Source of the DNA: Triticum aestivum
Lineage: Eukaryota > Streptophyta > Magnoliopsida > Poales > Poaceae
DNA: 64,000 bases
Assembly (NCBI RefSeq): GCF_018294505.1
Contig: NC_057810.1
Location: 204,308,113-204,372,112 of the forward strand
Direction: 5' to 3'
Both the position numbers and the translations under genes were made by a program. The notes under the pieces are model-generated. The model saw nothing but the letters and a program-made list of their open reading frames with translations. It had not been told where the DNA came from and did no database searches. Shown one piece after another: positions 35,385 through 46,540 of the stretch (within the stretch, counting starts at the first letter, position 1; the number at the start of each line of letters is the position of its first letter).

Positions 35385-36059
35385 CGTTATTCGTCAAAGA
35401 AGTACTACAACCACTGTTTCAAGCAGGTGAAAGCTGATGAGGCATTTGGTTGGCTATGGAAAGCCAAATGCCCGATCAAGTTCAAGATGTTTGGGTGGCT
35501 GCTTATGGTCGATCGTTTGAACACCAGGAACATGCTGAAGAGACGGCACTTTGCTGTAGCCGGGGGCAACTACACTTGCATGCTCTGCCAAACCCCGCGA
35601 GAGGAAACCGTGGAACATCTCTTCTTCGAGTGCCCTTTTGCCAAACAATGCTGGAGTAAGGTTGGTCTGACCTGGCCAGGAGGAACCAATAGGCTAGCCA
35701 TCTTGCATGCTGGGAGGGAGAGCTGGCGTCGGCCGCTTTTCATGGATATCTTCCTGCTTGCTGCTTGGAGCCTGTGGATGGAAAGAAACAACCAACATTT
35801 CAGGGGGATCCCGCGCTCGTTCGTGGCATGGTTGGCTAGGTTCAAACTTCTGTTGGGTTTGGTGATCCATAACTGTCCTGAGAAAGTTCATCCTTTTCTC
35901 TCTGACTTCAATGTAAATTTGGACAGCTAGTTTTGCTTCTGCAACACTTACAGCCGGGGGGCCTAAAACCCATTGTAACACACTTGTAACTGTTATGTTG
36001 TGAGTAATACAAAGTCAGTGGGAGCCTCTCCCACTGTCGCTAATTCTTCAAAAAAAACA
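35385..36059 (+). mobile_element. 5'-truncated LINE (non-LTR retrotransposon) with zf-RVT domain
   Basis: The frame from about 35388 reads KCPIKFKMFGWLLMVDRLNT, then CMLCQTPREETVEHLFFEC, and ends at TAG 35928-35930. This is the zinc-binding domain found at the C-terminus of plant LINE reverse transcriptases, with the CX2C...HX4C pattern. A 3' UTR follows, ending in a short A run (36050-36057). Everything upstream of the domain is missing, as in typical 5' truncation. A 15-bp direct repeat GACAGTTCTCTCTGT (35344-35358 and 35361-35375) sits at the left junction. Confidence 0.75.
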
Positions 36060-36459
36060 ATGAATAAATTCATTTTATTACTGTATAGCCATGGTGGTAA
36101 TCTTTTTCGGATAACAAGAAACAATTTGCTCAAATAATCTCAGCGGAGATAACATTGCGGTCTATCAGGAAAAAAAGGTAGCTATTTAATTAAATAGAAA
36201 ACTCTGTCACTCATTGCAACATATGCTAAACATTTAGACTAACTGACAGAAAAGTATATATAGAGTAGTTACATTTCTTTATTCCAAAAACAGATGATGG
36301 ATGTTAATCGTACAAGAACACGAGGATGACAAACATAAATTGATCACATATATTATCACCACGGGTCGATTTAATTGGTGGTAATTTTTCTTTGCGATGG
36401 AAACAAATTGCAATCAAATGATTCAAACAACCAAAAGAAAGGGAACAAAGGATGCTTAC

Positions 36460-36590
36460 AAAGCTGAATGAGTTAGGGTGCTCTACTACTGGATTGCAAG
36501 TAATAATAGGTAGATCCAGCGACTCAGTGGCAGATATTAATCGACCCCACAATGTCAGGCAGCCTCCCTGGCTTTGCCCGGAAGTCACCA
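36460..36590 (-). pseudogene. Candidate captured exon (131 nt) with both splice sites
   Basis: On the minus strand a pyrimidine tract and TAATTTCAG precede the block, and TTT|GTAAGC follows it. One frame is open across the block (VTSGQSQGGCLTLWGRLISA, then TESLDLPIITCNPVVEHPN). No partner exon could be joined. Gene identity is unknown. Confidence 0.35.
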
Positions 36591-36944
36591 CTGAAATTAC
36601 AGAAAGAAATATGAAGTAATTTGTATCTTCCATGTTGGGGTTGTACGAGTGTATTGACTCCGTAATGCACCAACCTGGAAGAAGAAGAACTGTTTGTGGA
36701 GTGGGGAATTTCTTTTCTGAGGAGAAAAATGTTTAGTACGTCTCTAAGTTACTGAACTGCCCCCCTAGACAAAGATGAGTTTAATGTTGCCCGTTGACAC
36801 AGAGAAGGCCTACTATCACATACCGCTTATTGGACTGTCTAACATTAATCTCATTCCAAACCCCACATATCCAGCAAAGAAGCTTACATCAAAGAGAAAG
36901 CTATAAATTAGATGATTGGTCTCTATGAAATTGATGTTATACTT

Positions 36945-37030
36945 ACTTTATTTTCGAAAAGGGGATTACCCCGGCCTCTGCATCAAATGATGCACACAGC
37001 CGTGCCATATTATTAAACATAAATCAAGTT
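36945..37030 (-). repeat. Short LINE 3'-tail remnant
   Basis: On the minus strand, GATGCAGAGGCCGGGGTAAT followed by CCCCTTTTCGAAAATAAAG resembles the common 3' terminus of Triticeae LINEs. No coding part remains. The surrounding stretch 36060-37370 otherwise shows nothing I can name. Confidence 0.4.
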
Positions 37031-37662
37031 CCAGTCAGCGAGTTACAGACTTATTTCATCAAGTAGTTTTCTTCTATTTGAACTCAATTTCTTCAATTGC
37101 TCTGAGCCGTGAGCTTATATTAGCCGGGAGCTCATATATATTTGGCGTTGTGAACTCATTTTAGTTTCATTTATGAAATCATTATGTGAACTCCTTACTT
37201 TTTATTGGGAGATGTGAATTCATATTAATCTATGAATCATGGTTGAAGAGTCCCTTGCCAATGTACGGAGGTCTACATACATGTGCCACTTCTACCTACA
37301 ATTCCATTGCTGCTTTTGAATAAGCTACAACAAGTGCAACAAAACAGATTGCAGCAAGTAGCTTATGGACTGAAATTTGCAATATTACTCATTTGTCATA
37401 CTGTCGCTCATTTGATCCTAGCTGTGAAACTACAATCAATCAAAAGATTACAACAAACATGACTTACATGTTGCTTGCATTCAACATCTTCAGGACCTAC
37501 ACACGCATCCATCTCCTCCTCTGGCCGCTGCTGCCATCACGCCACTTGCTCAGGACCTGCACAAGGCATCGTCTTCTCTTCAGCACCACCCTCGCCACTA
37601 AAACACTTCTCCAGCAGGGGAGGGCGAGCTGCGCCAATGAGCCGAGGGGATGGCAAGCACCC

Positions 37663-37930
37663 GCAGAGAGCTGCGCTATCATGCGCAGGCATGGGGGAGA
37701 ACCCGCAGCGAGCTGCGGTATCTAGGGCAGGCATCCGCGAGGCAAGGACGAACAGCGTCGGCGCCTGCAGACGTGGACGAGAACCGGCAGCGAGTCGCAG
37801 TGGCTCGCTCGGGCATCAGCATGGGTGAGCACCGTCGAGGAGCTACGGTTGCTCGCACAGGCATGGGCAAGCTAGGGCGGAGAGCTGCGGTGGCTTGCGC
37901 TGGCAGCGGTGAGGTTCGACGACGAGCAAA
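37663..37930 (+). repeat. Degenerate ~40-bp minisatellite
   Basis: Five to six diverged units built on GAGCTGCGGTGGCTCGC plus CAGGCATGGGCGAG recur every 35-48 bases. All three plus frames are partly open, so ORFs here (37393-37958) reflect repeat composition and need not be genes. The following 37970-39200 is AT-rich and I see nothing in it except small ORFs. Confidence 0.65.
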
Positions 37931-39502
37931 CCGTGACGACAAGAGCGAGGTAGCCTGAGAGCAATCCTTATCCAACCAGTCCACACGCATCAGATAAGGT
38001 TAGATAGGATCAGGGGCACTTTGGTCATTCAGGTGCCTATAAAATGGAAAAGAAAAAGGGAAAGTAATGGAAAAAGGAGAAATTGCATGGTAATGAAAGT
38101 GAGCATGAATTGGATGGCATTTTTTCAAGCAAATCTTGACGATGACAATTCTGCGAAGCCCCGTGTTGAAAGTGACAAATAACCAATTTTCTTTTAAAAA
38201 AATAAGATAATTCTAACTTTCTTTTATTGTCGGTTTGGCCCATGTTCAAATTGGGCCACAAGGCAGTCAACTGCTCGCAATTGACGATGACTAATCTGTA
38301 CACCAAGCGCTCTCACAATCATCCACGGAGGTTACTCAACTCCTTGATTTTCTTGTAGACTGCTTAGTTAATTCAGCGTATTTTGCTCTGTCTAGCCTCA
38401 ATTTGTTTGAAGTGACTCACATGCTAATTATTTCTTCCTCTCTCATTAACTTATGTTTGTTTTGATTAATTAAAATTTATTGTGCCAGTCAACTATGTAT
38501 CCAGCGTATGGATCTGTATTTTTTTGCGAAGGCGTATGGATCTATTGGCTTCTCCACTTCGGTACTACTTATCTTTCGCTCCTCTAGTACATCGAAACCA
38601 TTGTAGCGGTTGAGCAAAAAAAGAACCTTCAATTTGACCACTTAGTTTGAAAACAAATAAAGATACATGCGTCTAGGTTTACAACCTTATTAAACAAATA
38701 AGTAGCTGTTGTGTGCACTTAATCTTCAGCGGGAGAAATCAAGGTGAACAAGGATTCTCAAAATGGTTTGTCTCAAATTTCAAGATATTTTGCAATCTTT
38801 GAGAGTCAGGTCATGATTTGGAATCGTTGAGACGCAGGTCGTGCATCCAGCAACAACTTCAACATTGTGTTTACAGGGAAGAAACCATCAAGAACAATAG
38901 CATAAGAACTAGCCTCATCTCTCTACCACTACATCACAGAGACAGACACAGCTTGAGGATCAATATCTCAAATCTAACAAGAGAACAAGAGCTTCGCCAT
39001 TCTGCATCCAATAGCCACTATCACTATCTATTGTACATCATTTATGCATGTACCAAATAGACATACCCCTTTTATTGTATGAACTACTTTGCAATGAATC
39101 AACTCTTGGGACGAGTTACCAAACATTCAAAAAAATCAGATAGCGTGTTAATTCATGTGGCGCATGAATTAGTGTAGGAACCTGTTATTTTAGTACATAA
39201 AAAAATTGTATCTGTGCCGTATGGATGGGCGCGGCGTGCCGCCGTGTGGGGAAAAGCTAGTAATATTTCTAGGGGCATCTTAGTGATCCAACCAGAGTTG
39301 ATTTCTCCAAGAAAAATACTTGGGGATTATTTGCAACATCACGAACATTTTTGTTTGCATGACAGAAGAAGTAAATATTTGACTTGCATTTCAGATGGAA
39401 TTTGGCTTTGATTTTCATCAAGTGGCAATTTAGTTTGAAAAATATGACGACGTGGCATCATTAAAGGGGAGATCACTGTAGCACGATTCCCGGGGTGTTA
39501 CA

Positions 39503-39748
39503 ATGGGCTAGGGATAACTTTTTTTAGTGTTGATATTTTGAAAGACATGGTTGCTTGTCGATATGCTTGAGTATTGAAATCTTCACGTCAAAACTAGACT
39601 ATTGCTATGAACCATATAAAAGTCCAAATCTCACTGTTAAAAAAGAAAAAGAATATGTGATGAACATGTTAGGCAGCATTCCACATCAAAAATTCTGTTT
39701 TTATCAGTTACCTACTCGAGGACGAGTAGGAATTAAGCTTGGGGATGT
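39503..39748 (+). mobile_element. Gypsy S interior, right piece, with polypurine tract
   Basis: Continues the interior fragment of 19954-20033 after the ATGGG duplication. It ends CTACTCGAGGACGAGTAGG (a 19-bp hairpin-forming sequence), then the polypurine tract AATTAAGCTTGGGGATG against the LTR at 39749. No coding part remains in this piece. Confidence 0.8.
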
Positions 39749-40707
39749 TGATACGTCTCCAACGTATCTATAATTTTTTATTATTCCATGCTATTATATT
39801 ACCATTCTTGGATGTCTTACCATCATTTTATAGCAACTTTATATCATTTTTTGGGACTAACCTATTGACATAGTGCCCAGTGCCAGTTGCTGTTTTTGCT
39901 TGTTTTTTACTTCACAGAAAATCCATATCAAACAGAGTCCAAACGCAGCGAAACTTTTTGGAGATTTTTTTGACCAGAAGACAACTTGGAGGCCAAGGAA
40001 GCACCTGGGAGGTTCGTGGGGACCACAACCCACCAGGGCGCGCCCGAGGCCCCTAGCGCGCCTTGATGGGTTGTGGGGCCCACGGGGGTCTCCTGCACCG
40101 CCTCTTCGCTCTATAAATACCCAAATATTCCAGAAACCCTAGGGGAGTCGACGAAAAACAATTCCAGCCGCCGCAAGTTCCAGAACCACGAGATCCAATC
40201 TAGAGCCCTTTTCCGACACTCCGCCGGAGAGGAACACGATCACGGAGGGGTTCATCATCCTCATTGGTGCTCCTCCGATGATGCGTGAGTAGTTCACCAT
40301 AGACCTACGGGTCCGTATGCAGTAGCTAGATGCTTTCTTCTCTCCTTTTGATTCTCAATACAATGGTCTCTTGGAGATCTATTTGATGTAATGACTTTTT
40401 GCGGTGTGTTTGTTGGGATCTAATGAAGTTCGAGTTTTTGATCAAATTTTTATCCACAAATATTATTTGAGTCTTGTTTGATCTCTTGTATGCATGATTA
40501 TTTATATCATCATATTTCTTTTCTGAATATTTGGTTTAGTTAGGCCAGCTAGATTAATTTTTCTTGCAATGGAAAGAGGTGCTTTGTGATGGGTTTGATC
40601 TTGCGGTGTCCTCTCCCAGTGACAGAAGGGGCAGCGAGGCACGCATGTATCATTGCTATTAAGGATAACAAGATGGGGGTTATTCCTACATGAAAAGATC
40701 TTGTCTA
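39749..40707 (+). repeat. 3' LTR of Gypsy S, interrupted by Angela 2
   Basis: Starts TGATACGTCTCCAACGTATC (Sabrina-like by memory). It has a TATAAATA box at 40112-40119 and a leader with 'agttccagaaccacgag'. Only the first 959 bp are here; the remainder should follow the far end of Angela copy 2, outside the window. Confidence 0.88.
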
Positions 40708-42179
40708 TGAAGGAAATATGCCCTAGAGGCAATAATAAAGTTATTATTTATTTCCTTATATCATGATAAATGTTTATTATTCATGCTAGAATTGTATTAA
40801 CCGGAAACATGATACATGTGTGAATACATAGACAAACTTAATGTCACTAGTATACCTCTACTTGACTAGCTCATTAATCAAAGATGGTTATGTTTCCTAA
40901 CCATAGACATGAGTTTTCATTTGATTGACAGGATCACATCATTAGTAGAATGATGTGATTGACATGACCCATTCCGTTAGCTTAGCACTTGATCGTTTAG
41001 TATGTTGCTATTGCTTTCTTCATGACTTATACATGTTCCTACAACTATGAGATTATGCAACTCCCGTTTATCGGAGGAACACTTTGTGTGCTACCAAACG
41101 TCACAACGTAACTGGGTGATTATAAAGGAGCTCTACAGGTGTCTCCAAAGGTACATGTTGAGTTGGCGTATTTTGAGATTAGGTTTTGTCACTCCGATTG
41201 TCGGAGAGGTATCTCTGGGCCCTCTCGGTAATGCACATCACTATAAGCCTTGCAAGCAATGTAGCTAATGAGTTAGTTACGGAATGATGCATTACATAAC
41301 GAGTAAAGAGACTTGCCAGTAACGAGATTGAACTAGGTATTGAGATACCGACGATCGAATCTCGGGCAACTAACATACCGATGACAAAGGAAAAAATGTA
41401 TGTTGTTATGCGGTTTGACCGATAAAGATCTTCGTAGAATATATAGGAGCCAATATGAGTATCCAGGTTCCGCTATTGGTTATTGACCGGAAACGTGTCT
41501 CGGTCATGTCTACATAGTTCTCGAACCCGTAGGGTCCGCACGCTAAAGGTTTCGATAACAATTATATTATGAGTTTATGAGTTTTGATGTACCAAAGGTT
41601 GTTCGGAGTCCCGTATGTGATTACGGACATGACAAGGAGTCTCAAAATGGTCGAGACATGAAGATTGATATATTGGAAGCCTATATTTGGATATCGGAAG
41701 TGTTCCGGGTGAAATCGGGATTTTACCGAAGTACCGAGGGGTTACCAGAACCCCCGGGGGCTTAATGGGCCATAGTGGGCCTTAGTGGAGAAGAGGAGAG
41801 GAGGCCAGGGCAGGGCTGCGCGCCCCTCCCCCTAGTCCGAATAGGACAAGGAGAGGGGGGCGGTGCCCCCCTTTCCTTCCTCTCTCTCCCTCCTCTTTCC
41901 CCCCTTCTCCAAGTCCAACAAGGAAAGGAGAGAGTCCTACTCCCGGTGGGAGTACCCGGTGGGAGTAGGACTCCCCATGGTGTGCCTCCTCCCTGGCCGG
42001 CCGCCCCCTCCCCCCTTGCTCCTTTATATACTGGGGCAGGGGGGCACCTCTAGACACAACAATTGATCTCCTGATCTCTTAGCCGTGTGCGGTGCCCCCC
42101 TCCACCATAGTCCTCCTCGATAATATTATAGTGGTGCTTCGGCGAAGGCCTGCGACGGTAGAACATCAAGATCGTCACC

Positions 42180-43830
42180 TGTAGGACCTTGAAGTATGTC
42201 TAGAGGGGGGGGGTGATTAGACTACTTGACCAATTAAAAACTTAACCTTTTCCAATTTTAGACTTTGGCAGATTTTAGATATCTTTGGACAAGTCAAGCA
42301 ATCATCACACAATTCAAGCAAGCATGCAAAGAGTATATAGGCAGCGGAAATTAAGCATGCAACTTGCAAGAAAGTAAAGGGAAGGGTTTGGAGGATTCAA
42401 ACGCAATTGGAGACACGGATGTTTTTGGCGTGGTTCCGATAGGTGGTGCTATCATACATCCACGTTGATGGAGACTTCAACCCACGAAGGGTAACGGTTG
42501 CGCGAGTCCACGGAGGGCTCCACCCAATAAGGGTCCACGAAGAAGCAACCTTGTCTATCCCACCATGGTCGTCGCCCACGAAGGACTTGCCTCACTAGCG
42601 GTAGATCTTCACGAAGTAGGCGATCTCCTTGCCCTTACAAACTCCTTGGTTCAACTCCACAATCTTGTCGGAGGCACCCAAGTGACACCTAGCCAATCTA
42701 GGAGACACCACTCTCCAAGAAGTAACAAATGGTGCGTTGATGATGAACTCCTTGCTCTTGTGCTTCAAATGATAGTCTCCCCAACACTCAACTCTCTCTC
42801 ATAGGATTTGGATCTGGTGGAAAGAAGATTTGAGTGGAAAGCAACTTGGGGAAGGCTAGAGATCAAGATTCATATGGTTGGAATGGAATATCTTGGCCTC
42901 AACACATGAGTAGGTGGTTCTCTCTCGGAATTGGTAAGTTGGAAGTGTAGGTTTGTTCTGATGGCTCTCTCCACGAATGAAGAGGAGGTGGAGGGGTATA
43001 TATAGCCTCCACACAAAATCTAACCGTTACACACAATTTACCAATCTCAGTGGGACCGAATCAACAAACTCGGTCGGACCGATTTAGTAAACCTAGTGAC
43101 CGTTAGGATTTTCGGTGGGACCGACATGCAACTTGGTAGGACCGATATGGTTAGGGTTAGGGCATAACGTAATCTCGGTGAGACCGATTACACAAACTCG
43201 GTGAGAACGATTTTGGTAATTAGCTAACCAGAGAGTTGGTCAGGTAAACTCGGTGAGACCGATTCGCTCTTTTCGGTGAGACCGAAATGTTACAAAAAGG
43301 AAACACAGAGTTTACATTGCAATCTCGGTGGGACCGATCGCTCACTTCGGTTAGACCGAAACGTTACGAAGGGAAACAGAGAGATTACAATCCCATCTTG
43401 GTGAGACCGAGATCCCTATCGGTGAGACCGATTTTCCTAGGGTTTGTGGCAGTGGCTATGACATTTGAACTCGGTGGCGCCGGATAGAAAGAATCGGTGT
43501 GACCAATTTTGACTTTAGGTTTAGGTCATATGAGGATGTGAGAAAGTAGTTGAGGGTATTTGGAGCATATCACTAAGCACTTCATCCCTCCTTGATAGTA
43601 TTGTCTTTTCCTATAGACTCAATGTGATCTTGGATCACTAAAATGTAAAATGAAGAGTCTTGAGCTTGAGACAATCCTTTGTCCTTGATATTTTGAGGGA
43701 TCCACTTTCATCATCCATGCCATGCCATTCATTGATCTTTCCTGAAATAATAGTCTTGGAATAGCATTAACTCAATGAGCTATATGTTGTTATGAATTAT
43801 CAAAACCACCTAGGGATAGTTGCACTTTCA
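42180..43830 (-). repeat. 3' LTR of element A'
   Basis: 1651 bp. It lacks a segment of about 33 bp that the 5' LTR has after 'actaagcactt' (51960-52010), and otherwise differs by scattered substitutions. Palindromic TCGGT-N3-ACCGA motifs cluster at 43030-43505. The polypurine tract lies against it at 43831-43844 (minus strand AAAAAGGGGGAGAT). Confidence 0.94.
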
Positions 43831-44352
43831 ATCTCCCCCTTTTTGGTAATTGATGACAACATATAAATCAAAGCTTCGACAAATGATAATAAGATTGAAA
43901 AATATTGTCGCTTTGAGAAGTATATGATAAGCAAGAGCTCCCCCTAAATTTGTGCATATTTTAAGATTTGCTTTGGACTACAAATGCACAAGGAATTAGG
44001 CTCATGGGTTACTCTTGCATGTCACATACATCTTGGTGGAGCACTCAAAATAATAAAGATTGAATACATGCACTCATCACCAAGCAAAGTGAATGATCAT
44101 ATAAGGATAGGTAAGATAATATCATCAAACAGGCATAAGTGTAGCTTATGATCAAACACATGATCATCAATGTCTCACAGATAATAGCATAGTATCTCAA
44201 GCAATCAAAAGCAAACAAAGTTTAACCACCAAAGCAAGAGAGAATAAAAGCAACACTCTCTCTCTCGAAGCCTATGATCTATACATTTTTCTCCCCCTTT
44301 GGCAACAAGTTACCAAAAAGTTCATAGAAAATGCATAATGCTAGATCGACTC

Positions 44353-46540
44353 TCAGGCTTGATCTTCAGGTGGTGGTGTCCGGATAACTCCAAGAACGAA
44401 GGCTTCAGTCGATGTAGATGGGGCTGGAGGAGTTGGTGCTGGAGCTGGTTGCCCTGGAGCTGTAGGAGCTGTAGCCGGTGCAGATGATGTGGCTCTAGTG
44501 TCTGTCACAGGCACTGCAGCTGACCTCTGAGCTCTAGGCACTCTGGCAAATGCATCAGTGGTTGTCTTGCCCTTCCTCTCCTACATGTCATCCTGAAGCT
44601 GCTCCACAACTGACTAAATCTCAGTTACTTTGACATCTAGATCATAGAATTTTTGTTCCATGATTCTTTCCACGCTCTCCTGATTTTGAGTTAGGGTGGC
44701 AACCCTTTCTCAATTCTTAGTGTTGATGCTATCAAGTAACCAAGCTGCTCCTGCTTGTTCTTCAAAAAGTACTCAGATGCCTCCTCTTGAGTTGGCATCT
44801 TGGCAGCCTTCTCTTTCCTTGCCTTCTCCTTCTTCTCTTGAGCTTGTACTGATGATGGTTCATTCTCATTCATGATAACTTGATTGTCCTCAAAGTCTGG
44901 ATAGAGAGCAAAATGTTCCTTATCCAACAGATATTTTCTTGTGCCCATCTTTGAGTTAATTAACTCCTGAATCTGTGGGGCATATCCACATCTTCTCTTT
45001 TGATCTGTTGCAGTCCTCTTGATAGTCTATACCATAAGGCCCATGACCTTGAATTTCTGTGGCACATCAAATATGTGTAGCAAGTTTATTGCATGCCCTC
45101 TGATCATGTTCTGGTCACCTGACTTGGGCAAAAGAGTGTGCCTTAAGATCCAGTTGATCGTAGGCAGCCCCGACAGAAGAAAATGGACTGACCCAAACGA
45201 GAAAGTCTCTAGAGCTTTGTCTGGGATCTCCTTATACATATGTGACATAGTATTGTGTCCCATCTTCTTCTTGGCATAGACATCCAAGTCATATTCACTC
45301 TCCTTGGGGGCATTGATCAGACTTGCCCATTCCTCTATGGTTGACTGGTATCTCGTTCCTTTTGACATCCAAACTATCCTCCCATCTGGATAGAAGTGTG
45401 CTGTGGAGTAGAATTGCATAATGAGTTCATCATTCCAGTTGGTGGGCTTCTGCCCAACCAAGTCTGCAACTCCAGAAGCAACAAAACTGTCATACACTCC
45501 AGGATGGTGTTCTTCCTTCTCCTTCATGTAGATCCAGTCGACCCACCTCATATCACACACTATGGGCTTCTTGTCCTACAAGATTGTCTCATAGAAGTCC
45601 TGCTGTTCTTTTATGTGGAACCTGTCATACACTCCAGGATGGTGTTCTTCCTTCTCCTTCATGTAGATCCAGTCGACCCACCTCATATCACACACTATGG
45701 GCTTCTTGTCCTACAAGATTGTCTCATAGAAGTCTTGCTGTTCTTTTATGTGGAACCTATAATCAACAACAGTCCTTCTCCTAGTGGCATATGGATCTAT
45801 CATTCTCCACAGCCTCAACCCTGAGTCTCTCCTGATCTTCATGTCCTCAGTCACAGGATGAGCATCATTGTGGTCTGGAATCTTGGGTTTGAGCTTCCTT
45901 AGGACCTGCCCTTCTTCATCTTCCTCAGCAACATCAGGCATTGGGGCCTTGTTCTTCTCAGCTGCTGGTATACTCCTGGTATTCCTCTTTGGTGCAATCT
46001 TGGGCTTGGGGGTAGCTTTGGGTGCTTCTTTGGGCTTTGATGTTGCAGCCCCTGACTTTATAGCATCACCCATTAGCTTTTGTGCCTTGGGTGCTGGTGC
46101 AACAACCTCTTCCTCTTCTTCCATCATGAAAGGTTGACCAACAACTCTGGCCATGGTTTTTTGACCCTTTCTTTCCTTTTCTTTCCTTCAGCAGCAACAG
46201 GCTCTTTGGGTTGGGATTCCAAAGATACTTTAGTGGAGACTCTGGCTTTGGACATTGGTTGTCTACCTGCAGGCCTTTTGATCTTCTTGTCTGGCTTTAC
46301 TGCAGTTGAGCTGAACTCCTTCTTGAGCTCTACTTTCTTGGAAGTAGCCTCATCTTCTTCTGCTATATAATCCTCATCCTCAGATTCTGAGGTCTTCTTC
46401 TTTCTTGTCCTTGTGGCAGCCTTGGGAAAATTGTTGGGAGTGCTTCTGCTCCCCTCATCTGAGCTGCTAGAGGGACTAGTGCCCTTACTCATGTGAATCT
46501 GCTCTTCTGACTTGTTCTGGCTGTCATTTTGGTCTGACAT
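44353..46540 (-). pseudogene. ORF2 of element A' (broken)
   Basis: From ATG 46540 (MSDQNDSQ) the charged N-terminal region and the plant-transposon-protein domain of A are recognisable. A frameshift near 46130, a TAG at 45711-45713 and a further stop and indels break it. A 135-bp in-frame duplication lies within the domain. A one-base loss near 44698 shifts the tail frame. The TAG at 44614-44616 lies at the same codon as TAG 6780-6782 of element A. The Ala/Pro/Thr-rich tail ends at TGA 44353-44355. Nonfunctional copy of a protein of unknown role. Confidence 0.75.
45488..45757 (-). repeat. 135-bp tandem duplication inside ORF2 of A'
   Basis: Unit 1 is 45488-45622 and unit 2 is 45623-45757, differing at one base I can see (AGTCCTGCTG against AGTCTTGCTG). 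The length is a multiple of three, so it would add 45 residues. Both units carry the same TAG nonsense codon, which therefore predates the duplication. Confidence 0.9.

Larger units (their letters stand above)
34140..39260 (+). mobile_element. Probable Helitron with captured fragments (3' end clear, 5' end not resolved)
   Basis: At 39231-39242 the hairpin GCGGC-GT-GCCGC is followed 14 bases later by CTAG (39257-39260) and then a T. This is the 3' signature of plant Helitrons, which insert between A and T. The preceding 5 kb is unlike LTR sequence. It contains a TATA-box promoter-like stretch, splice-site-bounded exon fragments on both strands, LINE pieces and a minisatellite, as expected for gene-capturing Helitrons. 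No Rep/helicase gene is present, so it would be non-autonomous. I could not find the 5' TC end; the left coordinate is a rough estimate. Confidence 0.5.
20034..39502 (-). mobile_element. Solo LTR C (Gypsy-type), with nested insertions
   Basis: Ends TGTGACGCCC (20034) and GGGTGTTACA (39502) are flanked by a perfect 5-bp duplication ATGGG on both sides. The own sequence of C is 20034-20729, 30802 to about 34140 and 39261-39502, roughly 4.3 kb if the Helitron-like insert is removed. No primer site or polypurine tract is seen, so it is best read as a solo LTR. GC-rich, C-rich on the minus strand at 32700-33610, it looks like the promoter and leader region of a minus-strand LTR. ORFs there (for example 32669-33374) are compositional. 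The stretches 31100-32660 and 33830-34140 hold nothing else I can name. Confidence 0.75.
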
